Both the position numbers and the translations under genes were made by a program. Positions 44,701 through 56,700 of a DNA stretch of 64,000 bases are shown in pieces; position 1 is the stretch's first letter, and each line of letters begins with the position of its first letter. The DNA is from Macrocystis pyrifera. Lineage: Eukaryota > Sar > Phaeophyceae > Laminariales > Laminariaceae. Under the pieces are notes generated by a model, which was given only the letters and a program-made list of their open reading frames with translations, did not search any database and was not told the DNA's origin. Location of the stretch: positions 8,420,408 to 8,484,407 of the forward strand of contig JASSKH010000026.1 in assembly GCA_031763025.1 (NCBI GenBank). The letters are read 5' to 3'.

Positions 44701-47700
44701 GTCTGAGGTAAAGCCGAGAAAGCAACAAAAAAGGAGTCAACGACCTAAAAATCTGGTATCAAGCATATCCGGATCGAGGTATATTTACACCATCACGTGC
44801 GGGCGACGTGTTACTCGGCTTTCCTCAGCTTGCAAATCTGACTATCGACGGAGAAAAAACAATCCGTGGGCCTCAAAGCCCCGTCCTGTACGATCTACTT
44901 TGCAAGAAAAAAAACGTCAAACAGCGATATAGGGGCAACCTCGGGCTGTGCAGACAAAAAAAAAAACGCACACACTGAAAAATCGACCCGTACCCAGAAC
45001 TTTGCCCCTTCCAGACAAGACACTCCACCTATAAAACCTATCCGCAAGGCGCTCAACAAGGAAGATCGTCAGAATAGCAACGTTGCTTTTGATTAATATG
45101 ATCATGGCATATAAGTCAGCATAATGTTTCGTTGGGCTATCTTCATCCGACCTCATCGACGCTACTCGTAGTGCATCCTCGGAACAGGCGCCATGGAAAA
45201 AAAAAGTCAGGGCGAAAAAGTCAGCCGACTATTACATTTCCGAATGCCTTTGCAGTGGAATCACACGCGACTACAGCAGTAGAATTCTACTGAAGCGGGT
45301 TAGTCGGGGAACTACTGTACACAACACACATTTGGTTGGTTGCAGTTGTTTCCCCATTCACGTACCGTTTGAGAGAAACATCCGTCGACCCGGTGAAAAG
45401 CTTCCTACTTCCTCTTCTCGACCCCAGTAGAACGACTCCTATTCCCTCTCTCCCTCGCACCACATTACACCCACAAGTTACTCGACCTCTCTCCGCAAAT
45501 CCTTCATTCAGCCTCAGTCCCACAAAGCGTTTCCTGCGAAGCCAAGTTTCGACTATTCGGTCGGTCTATAACTCACGCCTGGCGCATGTTTGAAACGCTA
45601 CAGGGAAAGATGGCAGCTGATCCCGTCTGCTGTGTCAGTCAGCGCGTTGGAACACAGCTGTCGATAGTAAAGAGCAGGAAACCAGCAAAATATAAACATA
45701 CTCGTGTAGGAACACAAAAAAACGACGTGTACGCACCTGAGGAAGATGACAGTTGATCTCGTCCCCGTCGAAGTCGGCGTTGTACGTGTTGCAGTTGGCG
45801 TAATGCATCCGGATCGTTTGGTAGCCGGGGTTGCGGAGGACTCGCACGCGGTGAGCCATGATGCCCGGCTTGTGGAGCGTCGGCTGTCGGTTGACCAACA
45901 TGCAGTCCCCGTCGTGCAAATGCCTCCAAACCTTTGCAAATTTAGCGGTGGTTACGTACTTCAGTACGCAGTGCCAAGTGATGACATGCTTCCATGGAAG
46001 TACAAGTATGATCACCATGACATGGTGTGACTGATACAGGTCAAAGATTGAACGAAGGGTCTTTTGGATTTGAGTCAACAACAAATTCCTAATCCCTAGC
46101 ACACATTTTCGAAACGAGACATTTCCCACGCGGCTTTGGTTGGGTTTTAAGGTTGGAGGTCAAAATCAAAGTCAGCAATATTTTACTGTTGTGAACCTAG
46201 GCCAATGTCTGTACAATGCTCCCAAGATGGCTCGACTGGTGTTAAAACCCTCTCCGGCTTGAGCCGTACAAGAGGCAAACAGAGGGAAAAGAATGCAACG
46301 GTTCCCTTGGTCGTCAAGGTGAACAAAAATTCTGTGACATTCCAACGATTAAACCTTCAGCGCACCTTTTGTCCCGGGTTGGATAGCAGCCTCGCTGCCA
46401 CCCCTCTGCGCTTGAGGTCTGAGAGTCGGTCAAGGTGAAGAAGGCGGCCGGACGCATCCTCGACAAAGTTTGCACCTGAAAAGCCAGGTGACAAAGCAAG
46501 CGCGTTAAGTCAGGAGGATATATTCGTACACAAGGCAAACGGGAGACAGAGTAGCACGAGACGGCACTTGACTAATACCAGGCACGTGTGGGACAAACTG
46601 GAACGTTGTATAGATTGTCCCGACCAAAAAAAAATCTCGACTCTGCGACATGCTGGACAAGCCATGGTCACAGTTGTCTACTTTTTAAAAGGTACAACAA
46701 AATGGATGTACGACGTGGGAATGCACCTGTCACGACACAGCTTCTACACCAGTTCGTGGGAAACTGCCCGGTACAAGATGAACTCACAATATACACAAGA
46801 ATTAAAGTTATGAACGTTTGAATGTTTTCGATTTGAATAAAAGGAGATCGATGGAGTCGCTATATACGACAAAGTCGTGAAAATCTCACCTGGATAAACG
46901 CTCGCTCCGTTCTCGACCAACCCCCTCATCGCTTCCACGTTCCAATCTGCCACGGGCTGCGGGTAGGTCAACTCCTTTGCGAAGCGCAGAGGGATTCCTA
47001 TCTCGGTGGTGCCGATGTACGGGTCGGGAGAGATGACCGAGCGGCAGGCGTAGTTGACGCGCTTCCCCATCATGTGCTTTCGGAATAGACCTTCTTTCTT
47101 TTCCAAAACCTGTTCGATCGTGGAAAAGCCGCCACTCACGTTGTGCAAAAACGTAACATCGATACTGCCTCAACGTATCGAAAACCTGACCTACCTAACT
47201 GATCATGACCGGCCTTGTACCTTGTACAGATATAGATAATAGGGGAAAACCAAAAAATGCGAAGAAAACGACTGGAGAAGACAACAACAAGCATCTTCAA
47301 CACGTAGACAAAAAAAGTACTAGGTTTCGGCGATTTGAACTACTGTAGAAACATTAAATGTGTAGTAGAACCATCACTTGCCTGTCTCAATCCAGGAGGA
47401 GCGTCCTTCAGCTTCCTAGGGTCCTTGCTGCTGTCCATGTAGCAGTTCACGGTAGTCTGCAGCTCGATCCACGTCGTCAACACGCTGTTGATGAGAAAGG
47501 AACACCGGAAAAAAAAGAAAAGAAATTGTGCACGCGGACAGAAAGTCGATCAGTAACGTTGGTCTCCATCAGTCGCCATGAATCAAGAAACCCAGTGTAT
47601 TTCAACACCAAAACCACAACCTCTCCTCAAATTGCATCAAAACATTCTATAAACGACAGTTTTGTGTCGAACAATCACGATCGTCATCTGTACGTGTGAG

Positions 47701-50700
47701 AAAAAACGGCAAATGCGGAGAGCAAGAGACAGACGGCAGCTCAAGACTACTATCCCATGTGGTACGTACACCAACAGTCCCTATTCGTGCCCACGGGATA
47801 AACAAGACAAAAGGTCTATCAGTATCGTAGCAGCACTTATTTCGTGGACAAAACACACAACGTCGTGCTACTCAGCAAAATGACCCACGTTTTTCTCAAA
47901 AAAAACCCACAATCAAACGGCGTAAGACGTCGTACGCAAACCTTACGCGATTTTGGTTTTCCCGAAGGGGCTCCATTAATAGCATTGTGACGTATCGGCG
48001 GCCTCAGCAAAGTAGATATATTAGGTTTGTTTGCGTCTTCACTCTGGTTTCAGAAGTCGGCAAAGGTTCACATCACGGGCCGCCGGGCCAAGACACAGCA
48101 AACACATGGGAGTGTATTTACAACACTAAAAAACAACCGTGGTGAGATCGAGGATTTCCTCGAAACTTGTCTTTGCAAGCTGTGTGATACTTCGATCGCG
48201 CGTAATACGGGTTTTATACGGCCTCAGGCCGGGTATTCAAGTTTTTTTTTTTTTTTTAGCGCCCCGGAGAGCGAGAGGAAACCCCTGCCCACACCTATTT
48301 CTCAAGTTTTCGTGTACCGGTTCGAACCCGGTTCGTTTCTTCCACCTTGGTCGGGCCTGTCTCTGACCGTGCCGTCATGAAAGCAAGTGTGGTTTACTCC
48401 GAGCATGTAGGGTATTCAAGTTCGTATATGAGGAAGACAAAACCTCAAGCTGCAGAATTCAGGGGATGGGTGTATATATGACTTATATACTCGTACAAAA
48501 CAATCGTTGCGAGTGCGAAAGGCAAAAAAAAAAAATCAACACAAAAAAATATAGGTAGGTCGACACTATACTACTTAGCTGTTTGGGGCGGCAACACCAG
48601 TCACTCACTCACACACCCCACGGATATACGTGCAGTATACATCTCGGGAATACCGCCTTCCAACAAGTACAAAAAAGACCTCGTAGAATAGGTTTTCATC
48701 AGTGTTAAAAAGCTCGCGAAATTATTCCTCACGAACATCAGAATTATTGCGTGTTCACATCATTTGAAAACCTGTGCATTCAAGTTGTTCTGTTTAAGAA
48801 AAAAGTCGTCTGCCACAAAAAAGCTTTCCGAAAAATAAAGCATCAACGTTCCCCTACGCCCAAGCGCCTCTGTACCAGGCAAGTTACGATTTTCAAGGCG
48901 AAGGACGATTTTTGAAACAAATCGCGACGGACAAAGCTGATCGATAGTCATACTCTCGGCTGTCCAATACATGTTCTTTATCTTGCGATTAAAGAAAATT
49001 ATCCCTGGTAGATATTATCTATCAAAATAAACCGACATACCTGGCAAGATCGTCTCCTTGAAGGCTCTCGGCGTTCTTCAACTGCTCGTTCAGGGTGATA
49101 ATCTGGGGCAGGTCAAGGCAGAAAGAAAGGTGGTGAGCCAACGATCACGATACTCCATTGTCCAGAGTAAACGGCAAGATAGCCGTCTCGCAGCGCAGCC
49201 GGCGCGACTAACCATTATTTTTTGGTCGAGACGAGACAAATACATGGCCGGTATATATGAGGCCAACACAACCAACAACCACAAAAACATATGAATCATA
49301 CAGTAAGATATTTGTGTCCCTTGTACACCTGTGAGTCTTCCAACAACAGGGTCACTCACCTCCCACAACGAACAATCGCACCCCAACATATAAAGAAGGC
49401 AAAGCAAGAGAAAATAAACATGAGAAAGTTCATCATGTTAGTTAGGTACACGTACGTACTCAAATACAGAAACGATCCCGCCGAGCAAGACCGGGAGGAC
49501 GGCGTGTCTTCCCTTGACGCACCTTGGTGAGATACACGTTTTGCGGATGCTCGGCGATGAAATCCCCCATGTTCATTGGCGGCCTGAACCTGGGGGGAGG
49601 CACCGCCAGCGCCCTCACGAAGAACATCCGGAACCCTTCCTCGATACCACTACCACCACCACTCGCGTCCCCTGTCCCCCCTTCGCCAGAAACGCCTGCT
49701 TGAGCGAGACCCAGAGACCGGCCATGCTCGGGGCCTCTCCCGGTTTCAACGCGAGTTCGTCTCCGACCAGATGAGAACAAGAGGTCGAGCGTCTGCGCCT
49801 CCTTTTGCCAGAGCTGCTGCATCTGTAGTTCTACTTCGATGGTGGGCATAAATTTATGCGCATTGGTGGAAGTGCCGCCTCCACCTGGGGGCTCCGGGGC
49901 TGCTCCAGCCCCGCCAATGACACGCCAGAAATCCCATTTGAGGCGTTTTCGTCACCGTCGATGTCTTCTCCGTCCTCGGATTCGTCCTCGGACATCGGGT
50001 CGGAGTCGTCGCCATTTTCGTCTCCCGCGCCGCCGGAGGCTTTTCCGGGGTCTCGCCTCTGCGTCGGGAGTTGCAGTAAAAAAACGGAGTGGTCAAAAGC
50101 AAGAAAGCTACACAAACTGTCATGTTCGATCGCGTAAAAAAATGTCAAAAGCTTTTTGCGTACGAGTACAAGAAGTTCGTACATGTTTGCGAAACTCGTG
50201 CAAAATCTTGGCATCTTTTTGTAACGAAAAGTGACCTCTTACAGCTCCAACGACGTACGTGGTAGCAGCTCAAAATAATCCACATGTCCTACACGAAACT
50301 TGAAATATTTACGAAAACAAAAATCGACAATGACAAATAAGACAGAACTGGTGTTTTTCAGAATGCCGTAGTGTATAAACATAGTGCGAACGAAGAGTGA
50401 GTAGATATTTTCGAGATGGTGCTAAAATCAACGGGGGCACTGGCGGGCTCACCTGCACCGCGGAAGCGATTTCCGTGTTGCACGAACGGTTCGCCTGACG
50501 CATCTTGTCCGAGAGCGGTACCTGAGCAACACAAACACAGCATTGAGGATGCAATCAGAGACTTCAAGGGTTTAGACCTCGAGGCCTCACGCCACGTTGC
50601 CTCTCAAATTAGACGGCAGTCTTTTGTCTCCTACGTATGATGCCGCGAACGGTACGCGGGAAACCTACAGTAATTCTGCAGGTGCTTCGCTACAAACAGC

Positions 50701-53700
50701 AGGCGGGAACTTAGTTCCGCATGTACTATATATGCCGCGAGCGGCAGGCGGAATTAGGTGTCCCGCCTGCTGTTTGCGGCATCGTACCTGCGGAATTAGG
50801 TTTACCTCCTGCCGGTCGTGGCATACTACCTGCGGAATCGGGTTTTCCGCCCACCTACCAGCAGAAATCAAGTAGGTTACAGCCATGGGTCATTTTAGTC
50901 GTTACAGGCATCGACTCGGTATCGGTTTGCCTAATGAACGCTGGATGGAGACCAAGGGATGCCAGGACTCGTACCATCGGCCGTGAAATTCTTCTGAAGT
51001 CTCAACACAAAACACGACCCTTGCCGAACGGTAACAAAAAACAAAACAAAACTCAAAACGTTGCTGTTCAGTTTTTAATGGGGAGGTAGTTACCTGGCCG
51101 TGAACAAGCAATAATGACGTAAAATAAGACAACCAGACACAGCAGAGTGTTGGTATCTGAGAAACAGGTTAATGCTTTAGTTTGGGAGACGGGGTTGCCT
51201 AGAGGCCGTGGAGGCGACCGTAACGATTTAGGTAGGTCGGAAAGAATCGAGCAAAGGGGCGTTGATTGCAGAGTTTGGTGAGGAAATGGTGGGAAAGGCA
51301 GCCATGGCTTGGGGCTTACTTCTTGGTCAGATTACATGCCCCGCAGTTGCTCCTCTGATGGCTGCAGCAGGTAGTCCTTGCGGGGCGTGGTCTCCTTTAA
51401 CAAACAATACGCATTATCACCTCAGACTACCGTTCATCTGTCTCGCATATACCATCACTCTCTGCTGTCTCCATGAAAAAGTTTCTCAAGAAAAAGCTAC
51501 CAGGTACGGATGATACATCTTACTTTTCACTCCTGCACCTGTCATATCTCCCGCAACCAGTTCTGGGGCCTACATCCTACATCCAATTCAACATCTTCGC
51601 TCGGAAGGAAGGCAGCATGATTCGCATCTCCATCGGCCGAAACCTCGGAATACACATAAGTCACGACTCGTCATTGCGATGATGATAAACCGCCGAACAC
51701 AGAAAGAAACGACAACAACAAAATAAATTCTGAGCACGATCACAGAAACAACGGTTTTGTTTGTTGACCAGCTTCGGTTGACTTCAAAAATGTGCTACTG
51801 CTGTAGCTAGGAGGAAAAATACTTAGCACACTAAAGTTCCACACGCACGACGCCCTCAACGCTGATGAGTCACCACCATCACCCTCCACAACAAAAAAGC
51901 AACACCCTTTAATCCAATAGCGATAAGGACAAACTGCTGACACGGTCAACAGCGATAAAAAGCACCCGATGCTGAACACGGACACAACCAGATCTAGTCG
52001 ATTCCATAAAAATCGCTCGGAAGGAAGGCAGCATGATTTGCATCTTCATAGGTCGAAACCTCGGAATACACAAAATACACGACTCGTCATCGCGAAAAGG
52101 GCATCGAAACTGCGCGATACGTACTTATCAGGTACACTTTTTGACCAAAGGAAATTTTGACCTTTTGGTCCGCAAACAAGAGGGTGTTTGTTCATTGAAC
52201 ACTTTGTCTCGAAGGAACGCCTGGGTGTGTGCACTCGTCTCGAGGGGCACGGGGGGGGCAAAGTAACCTGCGTATCACACAAAGCACAAGGAGAAAACTG
52301 ACCTGGAAGAGCTTGTTGGAACCGTCCTTCCGGATTTTGGGAGAAAAGGCGCCACAGTTTTCGCACCGTATGCACGATCCGATCGACTTCATCAGATCCT
52401 CAGTGAGACGTCGTCTGTGAGCAATAAAGCATGAATAATTGAAAAAGGTCCAGGCAACAGGCAAGAGAGAAGCACAAACAAGGGCGAAGCAGGGGAAGAA
52501 CGAGCGGTCGCGGTGAGCCCCGACCCGTTCTACAAACGTTACATAGATAAACACGGAGACGCAACACTCTCGGTAGTCCTACATAGCTACGTATGTATGA
52601 AATTTCTTGAGATCGCCCTTACTTATTGCGTTCTCGAAAGCGTACGGAAACAATTCCAACTTTCGACCGGAAGCAAGGCAATCTTACTGAACCCAGGTGC
52701 ACCGGAACAAAAAACTGATGAAGGTGGTCTGTCGTCTTATTCAACACGAAAATCAGTTTACTTACCATACAGGTAGCGCGTTCGTTTTTTCTGAATATGG
52801 TTTGTAAGACGGACTCGCCGCATCGAAGGCTCCCTCCTTCTTGCTATCGAAATAAGTTGTGACCGACTGGCTGCGTCAAGGACTTTCCAGCCATCGCAAG
52901 AAAGAAAGCCTCGTAAGCACGCAATTTCACGCATTGTATTACCTGAGAGATCGGTTGTGCCCTCCGCACCACTCCGACCGCGAAGTTTCGGCCAATTCTT
53001 TTTCAAGACATCCGAGGACGTGCTCCCGAAACCTGACCAGGGCCGAACATGTAGGTGGGACTGTTTTACGTTATCTGGTTGCCGTAGAGGTTAGGACTTT
53101 CGCATTCAAATTGTACAATTTGTACAGACAAGTTGGCATCAGCGTGGATAAGAAAGAACCGGCAGGGCTGGAGAAAATACTGAAATTAGACTTGAAAGGC
53201 GGCGGCAAAATGCATAGCGTAGAATATAGCGCAGACTTAATAACGAGACGCCAAAGGTGGGTCTGGGTACGAAAGGATACCTCTCAACAAAAAAAAAAAA
53301 TGACAAACGAGGGCAGACAGACACTGCACGCACTGCACTTTGTAGTGAATACGAGTGCGAGCTGAACGGACAAAACTAAAGACAAATTCTACGTATGCCA
53401 AACTGCACGGCAACGACACGTGAAGGCAAGGGAGGGAGACCGTAGACAGAAGAGCACGCACTTTGTAGCAGACACTAGCGTCTGGGCTTTGTCGCCCTCG
53501 AGAACATCGTGGCGCCTCGCGTCGTCGTCCCTCAGATAGCCCAGGAGAGTTTCCTCCAACTCCAGCGCCTCTTGTCCCCTGCCGGCGTCAACGAGCATCA
53601 ACTGACAAACCCGACAAGAAGCGGTGGTGGAGGCGGGGCAGGAAGAGAAGAGAAATGGGTAAGGGCTTGGAGACGAGTGCCATGGCCGAACACCACGGGA

Positions 53701-56700
53701 AAATAAAACACCTTCCGTCAACAGGTCGAGCGAGCGCACGTCGCCATCTGAGTGAGAAATAAGGACGCATGGGTCAGGCAAATCTAATACAGGTGGTAGT
53801 TTGAAACGCAGACCCAACCACGTACAATCAATCGGCAACGGCAATGCGCTCCAATCAACAAAAAAAATGCAACCAATCTAGAATGAAAAACGGGCGCTCG
53901 GAAGCTTACCAGGTATCTGTCACCATGGAGGAAGAGCTAGTCTCCCGGGTAAGACAGGGATAACTTTTTATCGTCATTGCGTCTTCCGTTCTTTATCTAC
54001 GAGAGAAGGGTATTCCTATCTTGAATCAAAATTCACTACTTGAGAACCGGGCAAGTGTTAAGCCACGACTGCTGTGGTCATCAACAAATGTCCAAACAGT
54101 AAACGGGCGCTCGGAAGCTTACCAGGTATCTGTCACCGTCGAGGGAGAGCTAGTCTCCCGGGTAAGACAGGGATAACTTTTTATCGTCACTGCGTCTTTC
54201 GTTCTTCCGACAACAGAAAAAAACGTTAAGATCGTACTTCAAATAGACTACCCGGTAATAAATCAAGAACGAACCGGGCAATGGTTTGCTGCGACTACCA
54301 GGGTATGTACGATCATCAATAAATTCGAGCAATCTCGAAAAGAAAACAGGCGCTCGGAAGCTTACCAGGTATCTGTCACCATGGACGGAGAGTAGTCTCC
54401 TGGGTAAGACAGGGATAACTTTTTATCGTCATTGCGTCTGCCGTTGTTTATGCACGAGACGTAGTGTTCCGATCCAACATACAAGTTTACGGACACGTTT
54501 GCCACTACCACGAGGATCAACAAATAAATACGATCAATCTCGACAAGTTAACGGGCGCCTGGAAGCTTACCAGGTACATGTATGTCACCATGCAGGGAGA
54601 GCTAGTTTCCCCGGTAGGACAGGGACAACTTTTTGTCGTCACTCCGGGCGAGTGTTCGACACGACTGTTCTGCACGAAAAAATTATAATCCGTGGGGGGA
54701 TCAAGAAATTACCTTCGCCGCCAGGGACCATCTAGGGACAACACACCACGTCTTCCGGGGAAAAGACGGTAATAACTTGTCACAGCATGCCAAAGGGTGT
54801 TGAATATCGTATCCAAAGTTTCCATGTATCGACTATCCCCTGGCATTCTCTTGTTTCATATGCTGACATTGAACGAAAAGCTTGCATATTTACTGCAAAT
54901 TCAGTAGTTTTTTTTCATGCTTCGCACAGCAGCCAAAGCGGGGGGGAAATCGTGGGAAATTGCACTCATCATCGAAGGGTGCGGAAATAGACCAAACAAA
55001 CAAAAATAGAGAAAAATATAGAAGCGGAAATAGACGTTGTGGAGACGCCATCATAACGAAATCAAGAAATAAAAAACGAGGACTTCAACGAAATTCCAAC
55101 GGGGCGCTCGGAAGCTTACCAGGTATCTGTCACCACGGAGGGAGAACTGGTCTCCCGGGTAAGACAGGGATAACTTTTTATCGTCATTGCGTGCTCCGTT
55201 AGCTCTCGAAGAGTAGGCGAATAAATCTGACTATAATTCCAAGTTAACTGTTGTCCCCAAAACGTCAGTCCAGTCCTGAAGGGATCAACATCAACAGGAC
55301 TGACCCATACACGTGATATGACTTCATAAATAAATACAGTAACTCATTCTTCGGTCACCTCAAGAGTTGTCAAGAAAGGGAACAATCCAGCAGCTTGTGG
55401 TCGGGGGGGGGCATGTATCTCAAAGTGCGAGGTATTGCAGTTACTTAAGGATAGACCTCCGGAGGACTGGAAAATGTGTAAGTTAGATCCTCGTGAGAAA
55501 GAACGAAGCAACGGCTGCTCAGACTAACTTCACAGGCCAACCCCAACCCTCATGGCTACAATCTTGCAAGCTTGATCCCTTTCAACGAATGAAGCGTAGA
55601 CCCACCATCCATGCCTTGAGCTTCAATGAACCACGTCGGGCCCGCAGGATTCTGAAACAAGGGTTCGGGTTGGCTTTCACCAAACTAACTTTACAGGCCA
55701 ACCCGAACCACTCGTGGTTAGAAACTTGCAAGCACGATTCCGCCAATGAAGCGCAGACATAGTCGGACCGATCGTCTACATCTACGCTTCATTGAATGCA
55801 CTTGGGCTTCCAGGATTCTTACCACGAGACAGCCTCATGACTCATTCATTCCGTTGGCCTGGACAGTTAGTCTGGCGAGAGAAGCCGTTGCTGTATCACA
55901 TGGATCCGTCCGCACGTTTCTGGTTCTCCGGAGCTCTACCGTAAGCCTCAATAGCTCCACTGCCTCGCACATCGAGTTTCAGCTGGACCTTTAAAATCGC
56001 ATTTAGTTGCGTTTCGTCAACACGTAAAGCTTTCCAGTGGACATTTTAAAATTCAATGTCTTATTTTTTTCGGTATCGCAATCGAGTGATAACCAAATCG
56101 GAAACCAACGAAACAAACTGGCGAAGGGGGATAAGGGTATGACAGCAGTCACACAACACCCGAACACAGGCATAACCGGGCGAATATCATTGCTCAGTGT
56201 GAAGCGGCCGGCCTTTCTGAATGATGGTAGGCATGGCCAACATTCGTGTAGACTTTTTGTTGTAGATAGTCCAGGACTCACGAAGGACTCCATACTTTTA
56301 TAAGGGCTCGGACGTCGGTACGATTTAAGGAAGCTATTATCCCAGCTCGGGGGGGGGTACACGGGCTGGGATAATATCTTCCTCAAGTCGTCCCGGCGTC
56401 CGAGCTCTGGTCAAAAGACTATGGAATCCGTGCACTTCGGTGAATCCTGAACTTTCTACACCCACGTACAATACACGCATGTTGGTCATGTCTACGTACC
56501 ATACACATGCATTTCCCTCTGCAGCAGGGGCTACAGCTTATTCTTACACCAGGTATCTATAATTTTTGAGAGACGACTTCATGGGCACTCGGAAGCTTAC
56601 CAGGTATCTGTCACCATGGAGTGAGAGCTAGGCTCCCGGGTAAGACAGGGATAACTTTTTATCATCATTGCGTCCTTCGTTAACTCTTTGGAACAAGCGT

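Noticed and set aside
48325..48345. GGTTCGAACCCGG resembling a tRNA T-arm
   Set aside because: No matching acceptor stem or D-arm upstream on either strand; it is a local palindrome.
52758..53006. Minus-strand ORF between exons 4 and 5, considered as an extra exon
   Set aside because: Exons 4 and 5 already join in phase, and the ORF has no family motif.
53941..53975. Homing-endonuclease-like site in the R1 repeats (GACAGGGATAAC)
   Set aside because: Resembles part of a known meganuclease site only over about eight bases. The repeat's hairpin structure explains the sequence better.
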